Origin: a virus
Strand: one strand, 5' to 3'
Length of the DNA: 51,289 nucleotides
Virus record (IMG/VR): IMGVR_UViG_3300018062_000001
Location: 1 to 51,289 of that record
The notes below the pieces were generated by a model that saw only the letters and a list, made by a program, of their open reading frames with translations, was not told the DNA's origin and did not search any database. The stretch's first letter is position 1. Each line of letters begins with the position of its first letter. Shown here one piece after another: positions 39,419 through 47,201 of this stretch. The position numbers and the translations under genes were made by a program.

Positions 39419-41264
39419 TAGATTGGCTCCTTATTTGTTCTATAAATCTTAATTCTGGTTGCATTCTAGAAATATTATCATAACCAAACGCTCTTATAAG
39501 TTTAGTCATTATATATGCCTGAGCTTGAATACCACCAATAATTAATTCACGAAATTCAGGCATATCTTTCATCATTGGATTCATTATTGCCTGAGCCGCC
39601 TGATTAATAGATGCTATATGTCTTTCCATCACTTGAACAAAAAGCATCCCGGTTTGTTTTTCAACCTCTCTATTTATAGAAGCTGTAGCAGCTTTAATTG
39701 GAAGAGCAAGTTTTCCAAATTTAATAGATTGAAGAGCTTTTATTAATAGAGGCTTATTTGTACCGAATTTTCGTAACCTTTCATCTCCTACACCAAAATC
39801 TGCATATTGTCGTCCCATTTTATTACCAAGACCAAGATGAAGATAACGAAAATCAGTTACATTAATATTTACTCGACGAGTACCAGTTTGCATTAATGCA
39901 AATGTACCCTGGGCAGAATACTGTGGGCCTGATTTTGAAGAACCTTTTGTTGTTATTCCAGAACCAGTACCACTAGGAAGCCCTAAATCTGTACCAAATC
40001 TAGCTTTTGCAAGAGCGATTGTAAATTGTTCATCTGCTAGATTATCTACTGGCTGTGGACCTCCAAGTTGTTTTATATCAAAATCATCTGGATGAAATGG
40101 CAAACAGGCCATAGGAGTAATAGAAAATCCTGAATCTATTCTCATTCCTGCATATGATGTGCCTGTTAAGATGATAGATGTATTTTGTAGTAATTCATGG
40201 TCATTACGAGTATTATGTTGTGTTGAAACTTGTTCTTGATACATCTCTCCCATTTCAGCAAGACCATATCCAATTATACCATCGTCTGTATAACCAAGAC
40301 GACCAAACTCAAATGGTTCATCATTATCAGCATAAATATTGAAAATTGCTTTCATGCGAGTTTTAGTCGCATAGTGCATTGTATAAATAAGAGAATATTT
40401 TACATTATTTTGAGTATATTTAAACCAACACTCATAAAAATCCCATTCTGCTGTATTTTCATTAGGATTCCATCCAGTTATATTTTGATCTTGCAACTGT
40501 TCCGTTGTAGCAGTATCAAGACCTTGACGATCTGGAGTTCCTAATATCTTACGAGTAGAGTCATTATCATCAAATGCACCAGAATGAAATTTTTCTTCAA
40601 TTTGCCATTTCTTTAATTTATAAGGACCATGATATTTGAAATCTGCATCTTTAAACGTATTCGCAGTAGGAGTGGCGGCCCATTCTTGAATATTTAATTT
40701 TTCTGGTCTTGGGCCATCATATATAATCTTTTCTTCATAATTTGGTTTATTTCTATCTTCTGAGTTTATTCCTATTACTATAGCCTCCGTATTAGTAATC
40801 CAAGGTGCTTTTACAACAACCATTCCAAATTCTCCAATATCATTTGCAGCAAGACTCTCAACTCTCATAAGATCAAGTTCATCTTTAGAAAGAGCCATTA
40901 AATCCATAAAATCTTCATAAACTCTTCTTTGTTCTTCACCTTTTTCTGTTTCTAGCCAATCTCCAACTAATCCAGCTACCCAAATAGGAAGAACTTCATA
41001 AATTGAACCGATTTGTATAGCTTTAAGTATATCAATATTTTCGCCTATTAATTGTATAGCTGTATTAGATGCACCAGGCCAAGGAAATTCTTTAACTTTA
41101 TCTTTTGGTATTCCCTTTGCTAATCTACGCCACTTAGGAATTTTATTCTCATGTAAATCTTGAAAGGCAGCTTTAAGAGTTAGAATATTTTCATAGACAA
41201 ATTTGTCTAAAGAAATATTACCATCAACTCCAAAATCTACTGAGATTGGTTCTGTTAGAGGCAT
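39261..41264 (-). CDS. Portal protein
   Basis: This is a 667-residue protein. LHENKIPKWRRLAKGIPKDK, then EFPWPGASNTAIQLIGENID, is the opening of podovirus-type portals. The core includes YECWFKYTQNNVKYSLIYTM and GEMYQEQVSTQHNTRNDHEL, and RMQPELRFIEQIRSQSNANG begins the low-complexity C-terminus. Portals form the dodecameric DNA channel at one capsid vertex. Its place downstream of the terminase genes supports the call. The start follows a hairpin at 41278-41303. Confidence 0.82.
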   Translation of the reverse strand: MPLTEPISVDFGVDGNISLDKFVYENILTLKAAFQDLHENKIPKWRRLAKGIPKDKVKEFPWPGASNTAIQLIGENIDILKAIQIGSIYEVLPIWVAGLVGDWLETEKGEEQRRVYEDFMDLMALSKDELDLMRVESLAANDIGEFGMVVVKAPWITNTEAIVIGINSEDRNKPNYEEKIIYDGPRPEKLNIQEWAATPTANTFKDADFKYHGPYKLKKWQIEEKFHSGAFDDNDSTRKILGTPDRQGLDTATTEQLQDQNITGWNPNENTAEWDFYECWFKYTQNNVKYSLIYTMHYATKTRMKAIFNIYADNDEPFEFGRLGYTDDGIIGYGLAEMGEMYQEQVSTQHNTRNDHELLQNTSIILTGTSYAGMRIDSGFSITPMACLPFHPDDFDIKQLGGPQPVDNLADEQFTIALAKARFGTDLGLPSGTGSGITTKGSSKSGPQYSAQGTFALMQTGTRRVNINVTDFRYLHLGLGNKMGRQYADFGVGDERLRKFGTNKPLLIKALQSIKFGKLALPIKAATASINREVEKQTGMLFVQVMERHIASINQAAQAIMNPMMKDMPEFRELIIGGIQAQAYIMTKLIRAFGYDNISRMQPELRFIEQIRSQSNANGQRTVGNNQETSRITQGEQSISEISPEQGTSENTFAIAGMENVGGVLRQ

Positions 41265-41277
41265 TTTAATATTCTAA

Positions 41278-41303
41278 TTAGTCCATATATTTATATGGAC
41301 TAA
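41278..41303. other. 11-bp hairpin before portal gene
   Basis: TTAGTCCATAT, loop ATTT, ATATGGACTAA. It lies between the outer-membrane-like gene and the portal start, without a T-run, so it is not a simple terminator. It may be a processing or stability element in the polycistronic mRNA. Confidence 0.5.
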
Positions 41304-41311
41304 ATATAAGA

Positions 41312-41860
41312 CTAAAAATGAAAATTAGGTCCAAAAGCAAATGATGGTGTCCATCTAGAATAGCCTGGAAAATTATTTGCTTGTATTTCTAATGCTAACC
41401 CAGTAGTAGCACTAAGTTTATAATTTATAAACATTCCAACACGCTCTCCCCAACGAGAAGAACCAGAAGAACCAACTGGTTTTACAACTCCAATACTACC
41501 AGTGGCTCCAAATTGAAATTGATAACCATTAAGAGATGGACTTAAATTATTTAATAGTTTTGATAGTGGTTGTATTAAATAATCTCCACGACCACCAGCA
41601 AATACAAATGTATTACTTAATAAACTGGTTGGACCACCATCAAAATTATTCGTAAATTGAACTTTACCGTCTGTTTCTGCACCTGTTAGAGAATTAAGTC
41701 CTGGTAAGTTTACTGGAGTTAAATTAAAATTAACTGTTGTTTCTGTAAAAGCACTTGTTGGTTGTGTTGTTGTTTGACATTTAGATACTGGTACTAAAAT
41801 ACCAAACATAAATGATAAAAATGCTACAACAAGAATCAAATTTCTAGTTTCTCTACTCAT
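41312..41860 (-). CDS. Outer-membrane beta-barrel-like exported protein
   Basis: This 182-residue protein starts after AAAGGAGCTGAT; an upstream ATG 15 codons earlier is ignored. RNLILVVAFLSFMFGILVPV then SKCQ is a signal peptide, perhaps with a lipobox-like Cys. The body has alternating beta strands (YQFQFGATGSIGVVKPVGSS; RVGMFINYKLSATTGLALEI) and ends SFAFGPNFHF. A terminal Phe is the usual signal for outer-membrane barrel insertion by Bam. It lies in the lysis-like block. Superinfection exclusion or membrane damage is possible. Confidence 0.55.
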   Translation of the reverse strand: MSRETRNLILVVAFLSFMFGILVPVSKCQTTTQPTSAFTETTVNFNLTPVNLPGLNSLTGAETDGKVQFTNNFDGGPTSLLSNTFVFAGGRGDYLIQPLSKLLNNLSPSLNGYQFQFGATGSIGVVKPVGSSGSSRWGERVGMFINYKLSATTGLALEIQANNFPGYSRWTPSFAFGPNFHF

Positions 41861-41870
41861 ATCAGCTCCT

Positions 41871-42047
41871 TTATTGAGGTGGTTGTTGATTATGTGCATA
41901 TACATGCAATAATGCCTGTGCTACTGCTACTACTCCTGCTACAACAGCCTGATAATGCCCAGATACTTGTGGCATTAATAGATTACCAACTTGTACAACT
42001 CCCATTAATATCTGTAATACTAAATGCCATGTTAATTTAAATTTCAT
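41871..42047 (-). CDS. Holin-like small membrane protein
   Basis: This 58-residue protein starts after AAAGGAGCTATAATAAA. WHLVLQILMGVVQVGNLLMP then VSGHYQAVVAGVVAVAQALL gives two hydrophobic segments, followed by a His/Gln tail. Size, two membrane segments and position next to terminase and another membrane protein suggest a holin. No endolysin was recognised nearby, so the role is tentative. Confidence 0.5.
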   Translation of the reverse strand: MKFKLTWHLVLQILMGVVQVGNLLMPQVSGHYQAVVAGVVAVAQALLHVYAHNQQPPQ

Positions 42048-42051
42048 TTTA

Positions 42052-42243
42052 TTATAGCTCCTTTTTTCCATTTCCTACTGGTTTATATTGTATTCCATGT
42101 TTAATACAATAATCTTGCCACATTTGATTTATACGTTCAATTAAAATTACATGCACTTTATATTGTTTCAATACTATAATTAAAACAGTTATAGTAGAAA
42201 CAACACTTATATGTCTTAAAACAAGATCATATGTAGTTTCCAT
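42052..42243 (-). CDS. Small membrane protein, spanin- or holin-like
   Basis: This 63-residue protein has one membrane helix (HISVVSTITVLIIVL, about 11-25). A basic C-terminus follows (IERINQMWQDYCIKHGIQYK). It is translated right after the large terminase. Possibly part of the lysis set; no family recognised. Confidence 0.45.
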   Translation of the reverse strand: METTYDLVLRHISVVSTITVLIIVLKQYKVHVILIERINQMWQDYCIKHGIQYKPVGNGKKEL

Positions 42244-44187
42244 TTAATATCCAGTCATAGATGATCTAGTTGGATTTTTAAAATCGCTTGTTGATCGCAT
42301 ATACAAATTTGATAAATCATGTTCCGTTATTAAATTTTTATCAAAATTTTCACAAATATGACCTATTGTATCAAGAATATCTTTAAAACGACCATGTGGA
42401 TATTCTTCATATTCTTCCAAAAATTTATCTAAAAAATTCTTTCCATCTTTATCTCTATTTTCATCATTCTGACAGAGATAAATAAGTCCGCGACGATAAA
42501 ATGGTTCGGAATTATCTATACGCTCATCTTTTGCATTTTCATTTCTATTATCTTTAAAGGGGAGAAAATTATCAAAATACCATTTACCATCTTTACGTTT
42601 ATAATTATTTAACTCTGTTAATAAAGTGGGAATCCAACTTTGTCCTGCGCTTCCCTCTATCCAGACGTTTCTAATGCGCCATCGCTCTCCTATTATATAT
42701 AGCATCTGCGCGGCATCTTCGCGGCTTGAAATTTCGCAAAATCCTTCTAATAGATGTAGTTTAAGAGGTTCCTTACTTAAACCAGTAGCTATTATACAAT
42801 TACGGGAACGTCCTTTTTCTCCGGCGTGATTAGGGTCAAACCAGAGACATTTAATAAGGTTGTTTGTAACTACATCTCGTTCCGTAGCTCCTTGCTCTGT
42901 TGGATAATGAATTGCTTTATATTGACGATTTCTTTTATCAAAAAATTGGTCATTATCTCGACCATATACTCTAAACGGCTGGTATAATCCACCAGCCGTC
43001 ATATTTCTTAGTATTTCTTGTTCTACTTTACATGTTTCTTTATATACTTGACGATCTATTAAGGGAACAGAAACTGACATTGGAATAGTTTTAAAAACAA
43101 AATATTTTAACCATTCAAGTTTAAATTTATTTCCACCGGGAGGTATAGGTCGATTACGAAATTGACAACTATAAAAATAATCACCAAACCAATGCTTTAA
43201 TCTTGCTAACTTTTTTATTGAAAATTCCTCTGGAAATAAAGGAGTATTAGGAGGATGAAGAGAACAACAACCACCTTCCGCATCATGTGTATGAAAGCGG
43301 AAGCCCATTCTTTCTTTTTTAATACGCCAATTTAGGTCTTTATATGACCAACGATTACCATCCACAATTACATCTGGCAATTCATCTGGGTTACCTTTGA
43401 CGGAATCAAAAGCACCAGCAATTAGTCTAACATATTCCCATGTAGATTCTGCTACAAGATCAGATTTAAGAGCTTCTTTGCCAAATAAGTCGTCTAAAAA
43501 GAAACGATTTGCATGTTGACTCTGTAGGGCCGCATCTATTCCGGTAAAATTATAAGTCCCCTCACCTTGATTAGCCGAGGCTAAATTATAATCTCTTTTA
43601 TGTGTTTTTACATCCATTGACCACTGACAGGAAGAATCAGGAAGAATTTCTTTAAAAAGAGATCGGAATAGATTATTACTCTTGTATTCTCTATCTATAA
43701 TATTGCCTTTTTTCCAAGCATTTTTAATTGTTTCAGTTACGAATATTGATCTTGTATTTACATCGTGAGCACGCTCCATCCATCTAATCCATTCTTCTGA
43801 ATAACCGAGAGCGCGCATTAGATTTTTCTCTCGATCACCAAAAGGGAGCGCGTACCAAATCATCATTCCTAATGCTATTGTAGTTTTAAAATGATCTCGC
43901 GGAATTTCAAAAACCTCTAGAAGATGTTCACATTCGTAGAGAGAACAATAATAGCGATGAAAATTTGGAGAGAGTCTATGTTTTCTAAGAACTGCTTTAA
44001 TAAAAAAGAATGGAGAACCAAGAGAATTTAAACGCCAAGCTGTTCTTACTGCTTTAGAAGAAAGACCACTAGAAGAGGTACAAGGAAGAAGAGTCCATTG
44101 AGAGGCATAAGAAGTCCTATTAACTTCTATTAGTTTCTCTAATCGCTCTGATAATTCTAATGGTTGGAGTTCGTTTATTAGAGACAT
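42244..44187 (-). CDS. Terminase large subunit
   Basis: This is a 647-residue protein. The ATPase has a variant Walker A (EIPRDHFKTTIALG, 94-107) and Walker B RFFLDDLF (228-235). The nuclease half has CLWFDPNHAGEKGRSRNCII then ATGL, with VWIEGSAGQSWIPTLL and a C-terminal acidic stretch, an RNase H-like DNA cutter. It cuts and pumps phage DNA into the head. The small subunit is at 44412. The 224-base gap between them, unusual here, is filled with structured sequence (44246-44397). Confidence 0.9.
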   Translation of the reverse strand: MSLINELQPLELSERLEKLIEVNRTSYASQWTLLPCTSSSGLSSKAVRTAWRLNSLGSPFFFIKAVLRKHRLSPNFHRYYCSLYECEHLLEVFEIPRDHFKTTIALGMMIWYALPFGDREKNLMRALGYSEEWIRWMERAHDVNTRSIFVTETIKNAWKKGNIIDREYKSNNLFRSLFKEILPDSSCQWSMDVKTHKRDYNLASANQGEGTYNFTGIDAALQSQHANRFFLDDLFGKEALKSDLVAESTWEYVRLIAGAFDSVKGNPDELPDVIVDGNRWSYKDLNWRIKKERMGFRFHTHDAEGGCCSLHPPNTPLFPEEFSIKKLARLKHWFGDYFYSCQFRNRPIPPGGNKFKLEWLKYFVFKTIPMSVSVPLIDRQVYKETCKVEQEILRNMTAGGLYQPFRVYGRDNDQFFDKRNRQYKAIHYPTEQGATERDVVTNNLIKCLWFDPNHAGEKGRSRNCIIATGLSKEPLKLHLLEGFCEISSREDAAQMLYIIGERWRIRNVWIEGSAGQSWIPTLLTELNNYKRKDGKWYFDNFLPFKDNRNENAKDERIDNSEPFYRRGLIYLCQNDENRDKDGKNFLDKFLEEYEEYPHGRFKDILDTIGHICENFDKNLITEHDLSNLYMRSTSDFKNPTRSSMTGY

Positions 44188-44245
44188 ATAAAAATTTATG
44201 AGCTAAGGTGAATCTACAAACCCCCGTTAAATAATATACTCATCT

Positions 44246-44397
44246 ATAGGAACCATATCCCAGAGCAAGTTCTTCTATTCCTATCTTGTGGGCGCTGGAA
44301 ACTTCGTATATATCTAACTTATAGCTTTAGGCTATCTGTCCACATGGCTCGTTTTATATTCTGGCTTACTGCCACAACCAGTACGTTAGATTTTTTT
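44246..44397 (+). ncRNA. Structured element between terminase genes, possible 150-nt RNA
   Basis: ATAGGAA (44246-44252) pairs with TTCCTAT (44278-44284). ATCTAAC (44312-44318) pairs with GTTAGAT (44385-44391), enclosing ATAGC/GCTAT and CTGG/CCAG hairpins. On the plus strand a run of seven T (44391-44397) follows the last arm, like a terminator. A TATACT box (44235-44240) lies just before the first arm; no clear -35 box is seen. So a plus-strand RNA of about 150 nt, antisense to the terminase transcript, is plausible. A pac/cos site is the alternative. Confidence 0.5.
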
Positions 44398-44411
44398 AGC
44401 TCAAGATTAAA

Positions 44412-44951
44412 CTATTGTACAGTTTCTGTTATATTATCTTTTTCCTCTAAAGATTCATTTTGATTTTCAAGTTGTTTCTTTTTACTAAGAGCAGCAAGTA
44501 ATTCTAAAGCCATCTGTTCATCTTCTTTATTTGTTATTCCGCCCTGATCTTTAGTTGGCAGACCAATACGAGAAACAGCCGCAAAATTACCTTCTCTATT
44601 AAGAATCTCTTTAGTTGCTTCCATGCAATATTTTGGTTCATCTCTCCGACTTGCAAAATACAACAAATTTTCTATCGAAATCTTTCTACCTAATTTAAGA
44701 GCATGTAAATCTTCATCAAGATTATCCGCAAGATCAGCATCTAGAAATGAGAGAATACCTGATTGATATTGATTTTTTAGAATTTTATAGAGATTAGTCT
44801 TGCGAAGAATACTGAATGCTGAAGGACTTATACCAATAAAAGCGGCAATATCTTGAAGAGGTATTCCTAAATTTCTCATCTCTAAACGCACAGCAATTCT
44901 TGCTTTTTGAATCGTGCGTATATGAGGTTTGCCTTTATTTGCTAGTGGCAT
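44412..44951 (-). CDS. Terminase small subunit
   Basis: This is a 179-residue protein. QDIAAFIGISPSAFSILRKT (37-56) is a helix-turn-helix. The middle (LDADLADNLDEDLHALKLGR) forms a helical oligomer core and the tail is charged. Small terminases bind the pac/cos region and load the large subunit. Size and position one gene upstream of the large subunit fit. Confidence 0.78.
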   Translation of the reverse strand: MPLANKGKPHIRTIQKARIAVRLEMRNLGIPLQDIAAFIGISPSAFSILRKTNLYKILKNQYQSGILSFLDADLADNLDEDLHALKLGRKISIENLLYFASRRDEPKYCMEATKEILNREGNFAAVSRIGLPTKDQGGITNKEDEQMALELLAALSKKKQLENQNESLEEKDNITETVQ

Positions 44952-45206
44952 TTAAATATTCACCAAATCTGGTTCATATTTTTTAAAATGTAAAAAAAGA
45001 GCATCATTAAGAGGACTGGCATCCTGTTCTTTTAGATTTTTTTGCAGTCCCATTCCGCAAGAGTTCTTCTGATTTTCTGAACGATCAAGACCTTCAATAA
45101 TATCTTCTTTGTAAGAAGAAATAGGAGCCTCTAGATTAATATCTATAAAATCGGCCAAGGTTTTAGATATTTCTAAAGTCCTATTTTTTATACGAAAGTC
45201 TCGCAT
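44952..45206 (-). CDS. Hypothetical protein, first gene of the leftward cluster
   Basis: This is an 84-residue, charged protein (EISKTLADFIDINLEAPISS; SENQKNSCGMGLQKNLKEQD) with no recognised family. It is directly coupled to the small terminase (no gap). It is the first leftward gene after the 45207-45686 region and so should mark the late transcript start. Confidence 0.55.
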   Translation of the reverse strand: MRDFRIKNRTLEISKTLADFIDINLEAPISSYKEDIIEGLDRSENQKNSCGMGLQKNLKEQDASPLNDALFLHFKKYEPDLVNI

Positions 45207-45383
45207 AATGATGCTCTTAAATTGGTCACAAGCTCAAAATAAAGCACGCTCTTGGCAAAATACACTTATCGCATCTGAAATCAGCATGACATAATTTTCC
45301 TTGAAAGTCAAGTAGAAAATCATAAGTAGCTTTATAATCAACAATCTAATGAAACTAGTCTACAAATTTTTAGAAAAATTTTC

Positions 45384-45398
45384 TAGTCTACAGCTTTT
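45384..45398. repeat. 15-base motif shared with 4662-4676
   Basis: TAGTCTACAGCTTTT occurs here and, inverted, at 4662-4676. A second TAGTCTACA lies 28 bases upstream at 45356, separated by an 8-bp AT hairpin. It suggests a common regulator of both non-coding regions. Confidence 0.5.
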
Positions 45399-45541
45399 AA
45401 TTAATATTATTATTATTTTTATAGTAATATTATTTTTGTAAATTAATATTTTTGTCGTAGACAAGAGACTAAAAATTTTAAAAAATTTTATTATGACGTA
45501 TGCAATTTTCATGCCAAAGTATCTAATATAGGTGTCGCCTT

Positions 45542-45566
45542 GGTTAATAACATAATGGTTAATAAC
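45542..45566. repeat. Pair of 10-bp direct repeats
   Basis: GGTTAATAAC at 45542 and 45557. The 15-base period places the copies on different helix faces. ATAACTAC is also repeated at about 45561 and 45572. Candidate iterons. Confidence 0.55.
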
Positions 45567-45653
45567 TACATAATAACTACAATATATAGCTGTCACTAAA
45601 AATGACAATACAATATATTGAATGTCTATTAAATATATAGACTTTGTAGTATA

Positions 45654-45683
45654 TACAATTCTTTACAATTCTATACAATTCTT
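45654..45683. repeat. Three 10-bp tandem repeats
   Basis: TACAATTCT followed by T, A, T. The 10-bp period is one DNA turn, so a protein could bind side by side. It lies just upstream of the rightward accessory cluster. Confidence 0.65.
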
Positions 45684-45686
45684 TAC

Positions 45687-45884
45687 TTGACTACCGTTCT
45701 AGACAGGCGTAGTCTCAAGATGCTAGACGGAGTTAAAAAATCTCTAGCTGTGATTACGGTGTTAGTTCTCACAACGGTGCAGCGTCTATTAGCGTCTATC
45801 GCAAGTGGTAACACTTCCACGCTATACAGATATGCCTGTGACGATAGATGTAATGTCTATTGTAAGATGGCCCGCCGCGTGTAA
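45687..45884 (+). CDS. Doubtful small protein in higher-GC segment
   Basis: This is a 65-codon frame with a TTG start (ATG at 45720 is an alternative) and no ribosome binding site. SLAVITVLVLTTVQRLLASI is weakly hydrophobic. I count about 45% GC in 45691-45890, above the genome level. The repeated CGTCTAT and short dyads could equally mark a non-coding RNA. Low confidence. Confidence 0.25.
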   Translation: MTTVLDRRSLKMLDGVKKSLAVITVLVLTTVQRLLASIASGNTSTLYRYACDDRCNVYCKMARRV

Positions 45885-45897
45885 TCATACAAATTTT

Positions 45898-46015
45898 ATT
45901 CTCCTATTCTGTGCTATAGCAGATACGGGCTGTGATAGTTATGGGATTATCATACATAATCCATCATTCCCATAGTGGTAATTATCACAGTCCATACCTG
46001 CTATGGCAGGAGAAT
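45898..46015 (+). promoter_or_regulatory. Long imperfect hairpin leader covering a ribosome binding region
   Basis: ATTCTCCT (45898-45905) pairs with AGGAGAAT (46008-46015). CTATAGCAG (45914-45922) pairs with CTGCTATGG (45998-46006), GGGCTGTGATA (45927-45937) with TATCACAGTCC (45983-45993), and GGATTAT (45944-45950) with ATAATCC (45956-45962). The 3' arm contains AGGAG, 13 bases before the ATG at 46029, so folding would reduce translation. The same 5' arm also fits 46417-46440. Confidence 0.6.
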
Positions 46016-46028
46016 GAGGATAAAAAAC

Positions 46029-46409
46029 ATGGCGACTCTGAATGGTAAGACTCCTGAAACGATTGCAAAGGAAATCATTAATGATGCGGTTACTACATCA
46101 TTGATTGAAATTGATGGAGTAACTTCTCAGCATCTTGACAAGTTGGCACGAAAAGCAAATCTCAATTCCATTGAAGCCTTTGGCGAACGTCATTGGAATA
46201 AGCATCGTGACCAATTTCGTCGTGAGGTCATATGCAATTTCATTAACTCGTATTTCAAGCAAATGGTGAAACAGCTTGAAAAACGGGAACGTGAAATGGC
46301 ACAGACCTATTATGATTCTCTCATCAAGCAAGGAATGTCACCCAACGAAGCACACAAGCTGGCTTTCAATGGTGACGAGAAGAAAGAAGAAGTTGCTGAA
46401 AAGAAGTAA
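46029..46409 (+). CDS. Hypothetical helical protein in higher-GC segment
   Basis: This 126-residue protein starts at MATLNGKTPETIAKEIINDA; an ATG 18 codons earlier lies inside the leader hairpin and is rejected. The product is helical and charged, with HLDKLARKANLNSIEAFGER and EKREREMAQTYYDSLIKQGM then SPNEAHKLAFNGDE. I count about 40% GC, above the neighbours. It is enclosed by two complementary 24-base segments. No family recognised; a nucleoid- or host-interacting protein is one guess. Confidence 0.65.
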   Translation: MATLNGKTPETIAKEIINDAVTTSLIEIDGVTSQHLDKLARKANLNSIEAFGERHWNKHRDQFRREVICNFINSYFKQMVKQLEKREREMAQTYYDSLIKQGMSPNEAHKLAFNGDEKKEEVAEKK

Positions 46410-46416
46410 AAGAATT

Positions 46417-46440
46417 TGCTATAGCATGGAATAGGAGAAT
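46417..46440 (+). promoter_or_regulatory. 24-base complement of the upstream leader arm
   Basis: TGCTATAGCA, TGG, AATAGGAGAAT can pair with 45898-45921 over all 24 positions, counting two G-U pairs. It includes AGGAG, the ribosome binding site of the gene at 46446. The leader arm can therefore pair with either ribosome binding site. Confidence 0.65.
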
Positions 46441-46445
46441 AACAA

Positions 46446-46652
46446 ATGAGAATAGTAAAAAACAGTTGGTATAGTATTACTCCAACTGTTTGCAAACCAG
46501 CGCGGGCTAAAATTGCTGGCCCAAACCGAAATAAAATGCAACATAAGACAGATTTTGTCTCAAGAAATATCAAAGATGCGCAAAGCGCGCAGGATATTTT
46601 TCAAAAGCAGTTTTTAATGAGACAGATTTGCAGAGAAGTCTTGGGAAAATGA
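46446..46652 (+). CDS. Hypothetical small basic protein
   Basis: This is a 68-residue, Lys/Arg-rich protein (CKPARAKIAGPNRNKMQHKT; FQKQFLMRQICREVLGK). AGGAGAATAACAA precedes the ATG and lies in the complementary arm 46417-46440. It shares the higher GC of the preceding gene. The basic composition suggests nucleic-acid binding. No family recognised. Confidence 0.5.
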   Translation: MRIVKNSWYSITPTVCKPARAKIAGPNRNKMQHKTDFVSRNIKDAQSAQDIFQKQFLMRQICREVLGK

Positions 46653-47015
46653 ATTTCAAAGCGATTTTTCATCTTGAAAATGAAAATAATAGTGAAATCT
46701 GAGAAAACTGCTAGATTTTTATTTTTGTTTTTTCTTTGTAAATATATGAAAACTAACAGTTTTCTCATGTTTTTAAAAATGTTGTTATTCCTCCCCCTAC
46801 ACCTCCCGGGGTGTATCTTTTGGAATTTTGTTTATATTTTTTTTTTATAAACAAATTTCCATATAAGACGGGGGGAGGGTCTGGGGGAGTGCTAGAAACA
46901 ATTTCGTAACACACTCTAAGTCCCGGAAAACAAACGACTTCCCGGCCTTGACAGGGCAGAAAATTTCACACAGAATTATAGGAGATACACAATAAGACAG
47001 TAAGGAGATAAAAAT
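46653..47015. other. Gene-free region with strong dyads and G/C tracts
   Basis: No gene is seen. TGAGAAAACTG (46700-46710) pairs with CAGTTTTCTCA (46757-46767). TACACC (46798-46803) pairs with GGTGTA (46810-46815). A 15-bp stem with one mismatch joins 46822-46836 and 46846-46860 around a T-run. CTCCCCC (46791-46797) can pair with GGGGGAG at 46871 or 46883. Such G/C tracts stand out in this genome. A non-coding RNA or a packaging/replication site are both possible. Confidence 0.5.
46948..46976 (+). promoter_or_regulatory. Sigma-70-like promoter
   Basis: TTGACA (46948-46953), 17-base spacer, CAGAAT (46971-46976). The -35 box is perfect and the -10 matches at four of six positions. It would drive the accessory genes from 47016 on. 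Confidence 0.5.
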
Positions 47016-47201
47016 ATGGGTGAATTCTGGTGGATAAAAAATAAAGAAACTGTAAGTTATTCAATAGTTTTTAGAACAAAAAACGGAACTCTCTTTATTG
47101 GAGATTCTCATTGTTATAAAGACTCCGAAATTCCACATTATGAATTTATACAACGTGTTACAAATTTATATGTGGAAATGAAAATTGTATGTAATTACTA
47201 A
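47016..47201 (+). CDS. Hypothetical small protein
   Basis: This 61-residue protein has a strong AAGGAGATAAAAAT site. WIKNKETVSYSIVFRTKNGT is a beta hairpin, followed by a helix. No family recognised. First gene after the promoter at 46948. Confidence 0.6.
   Translation: MGEFWWIKNKETVSYSIVFRTKNGTLFIGDSHCYKDSEIPHYEFIQRVTNLYVEMKIVCNY

Larger units (their letters stand above)
45207..45686. other. Repeat-rich non-coding region between divergent clusters
   Basis: No convincing gene is present; long AT-rich frames here have poor protein composition. The region holds two GGTTAATAAC repeats 15 bases apart, three TACAATTCT(T/A) tandem repeats, TAGTCTACA twice (45356, 45384), AAATTTTT-ag-AAAAATTT and several short dyads. 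This density of direct repeats and dyads, at the switch of transcription direction, is what an origin of replication or a shared late-promoter region would show. Which of the two is not determined. Confidence 0.5.

Noticed and set aside
41278-41303. Rho-independent terminator before the portal gene
   Set aside because: The stem is good, but no T-run follows on either strand.
45360-45608. 82-codon minus-strand frame
   Set aside because: It is driven by AT-rich repeats (III, KNNI runs) and overlaps the iteron-like motifs; no ribosome binding site.
46310-46573. 87-codon minus-strand frame with hydrophobic stretches
   Set aside because: It is antisense to two better-supported genes and to the complementary arm region.
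46870-46889. Canonical three-layer G-quadruplex
   Set aside because: Only three separate runs of three or more G are present, so only a weaker two-layer form is possible.
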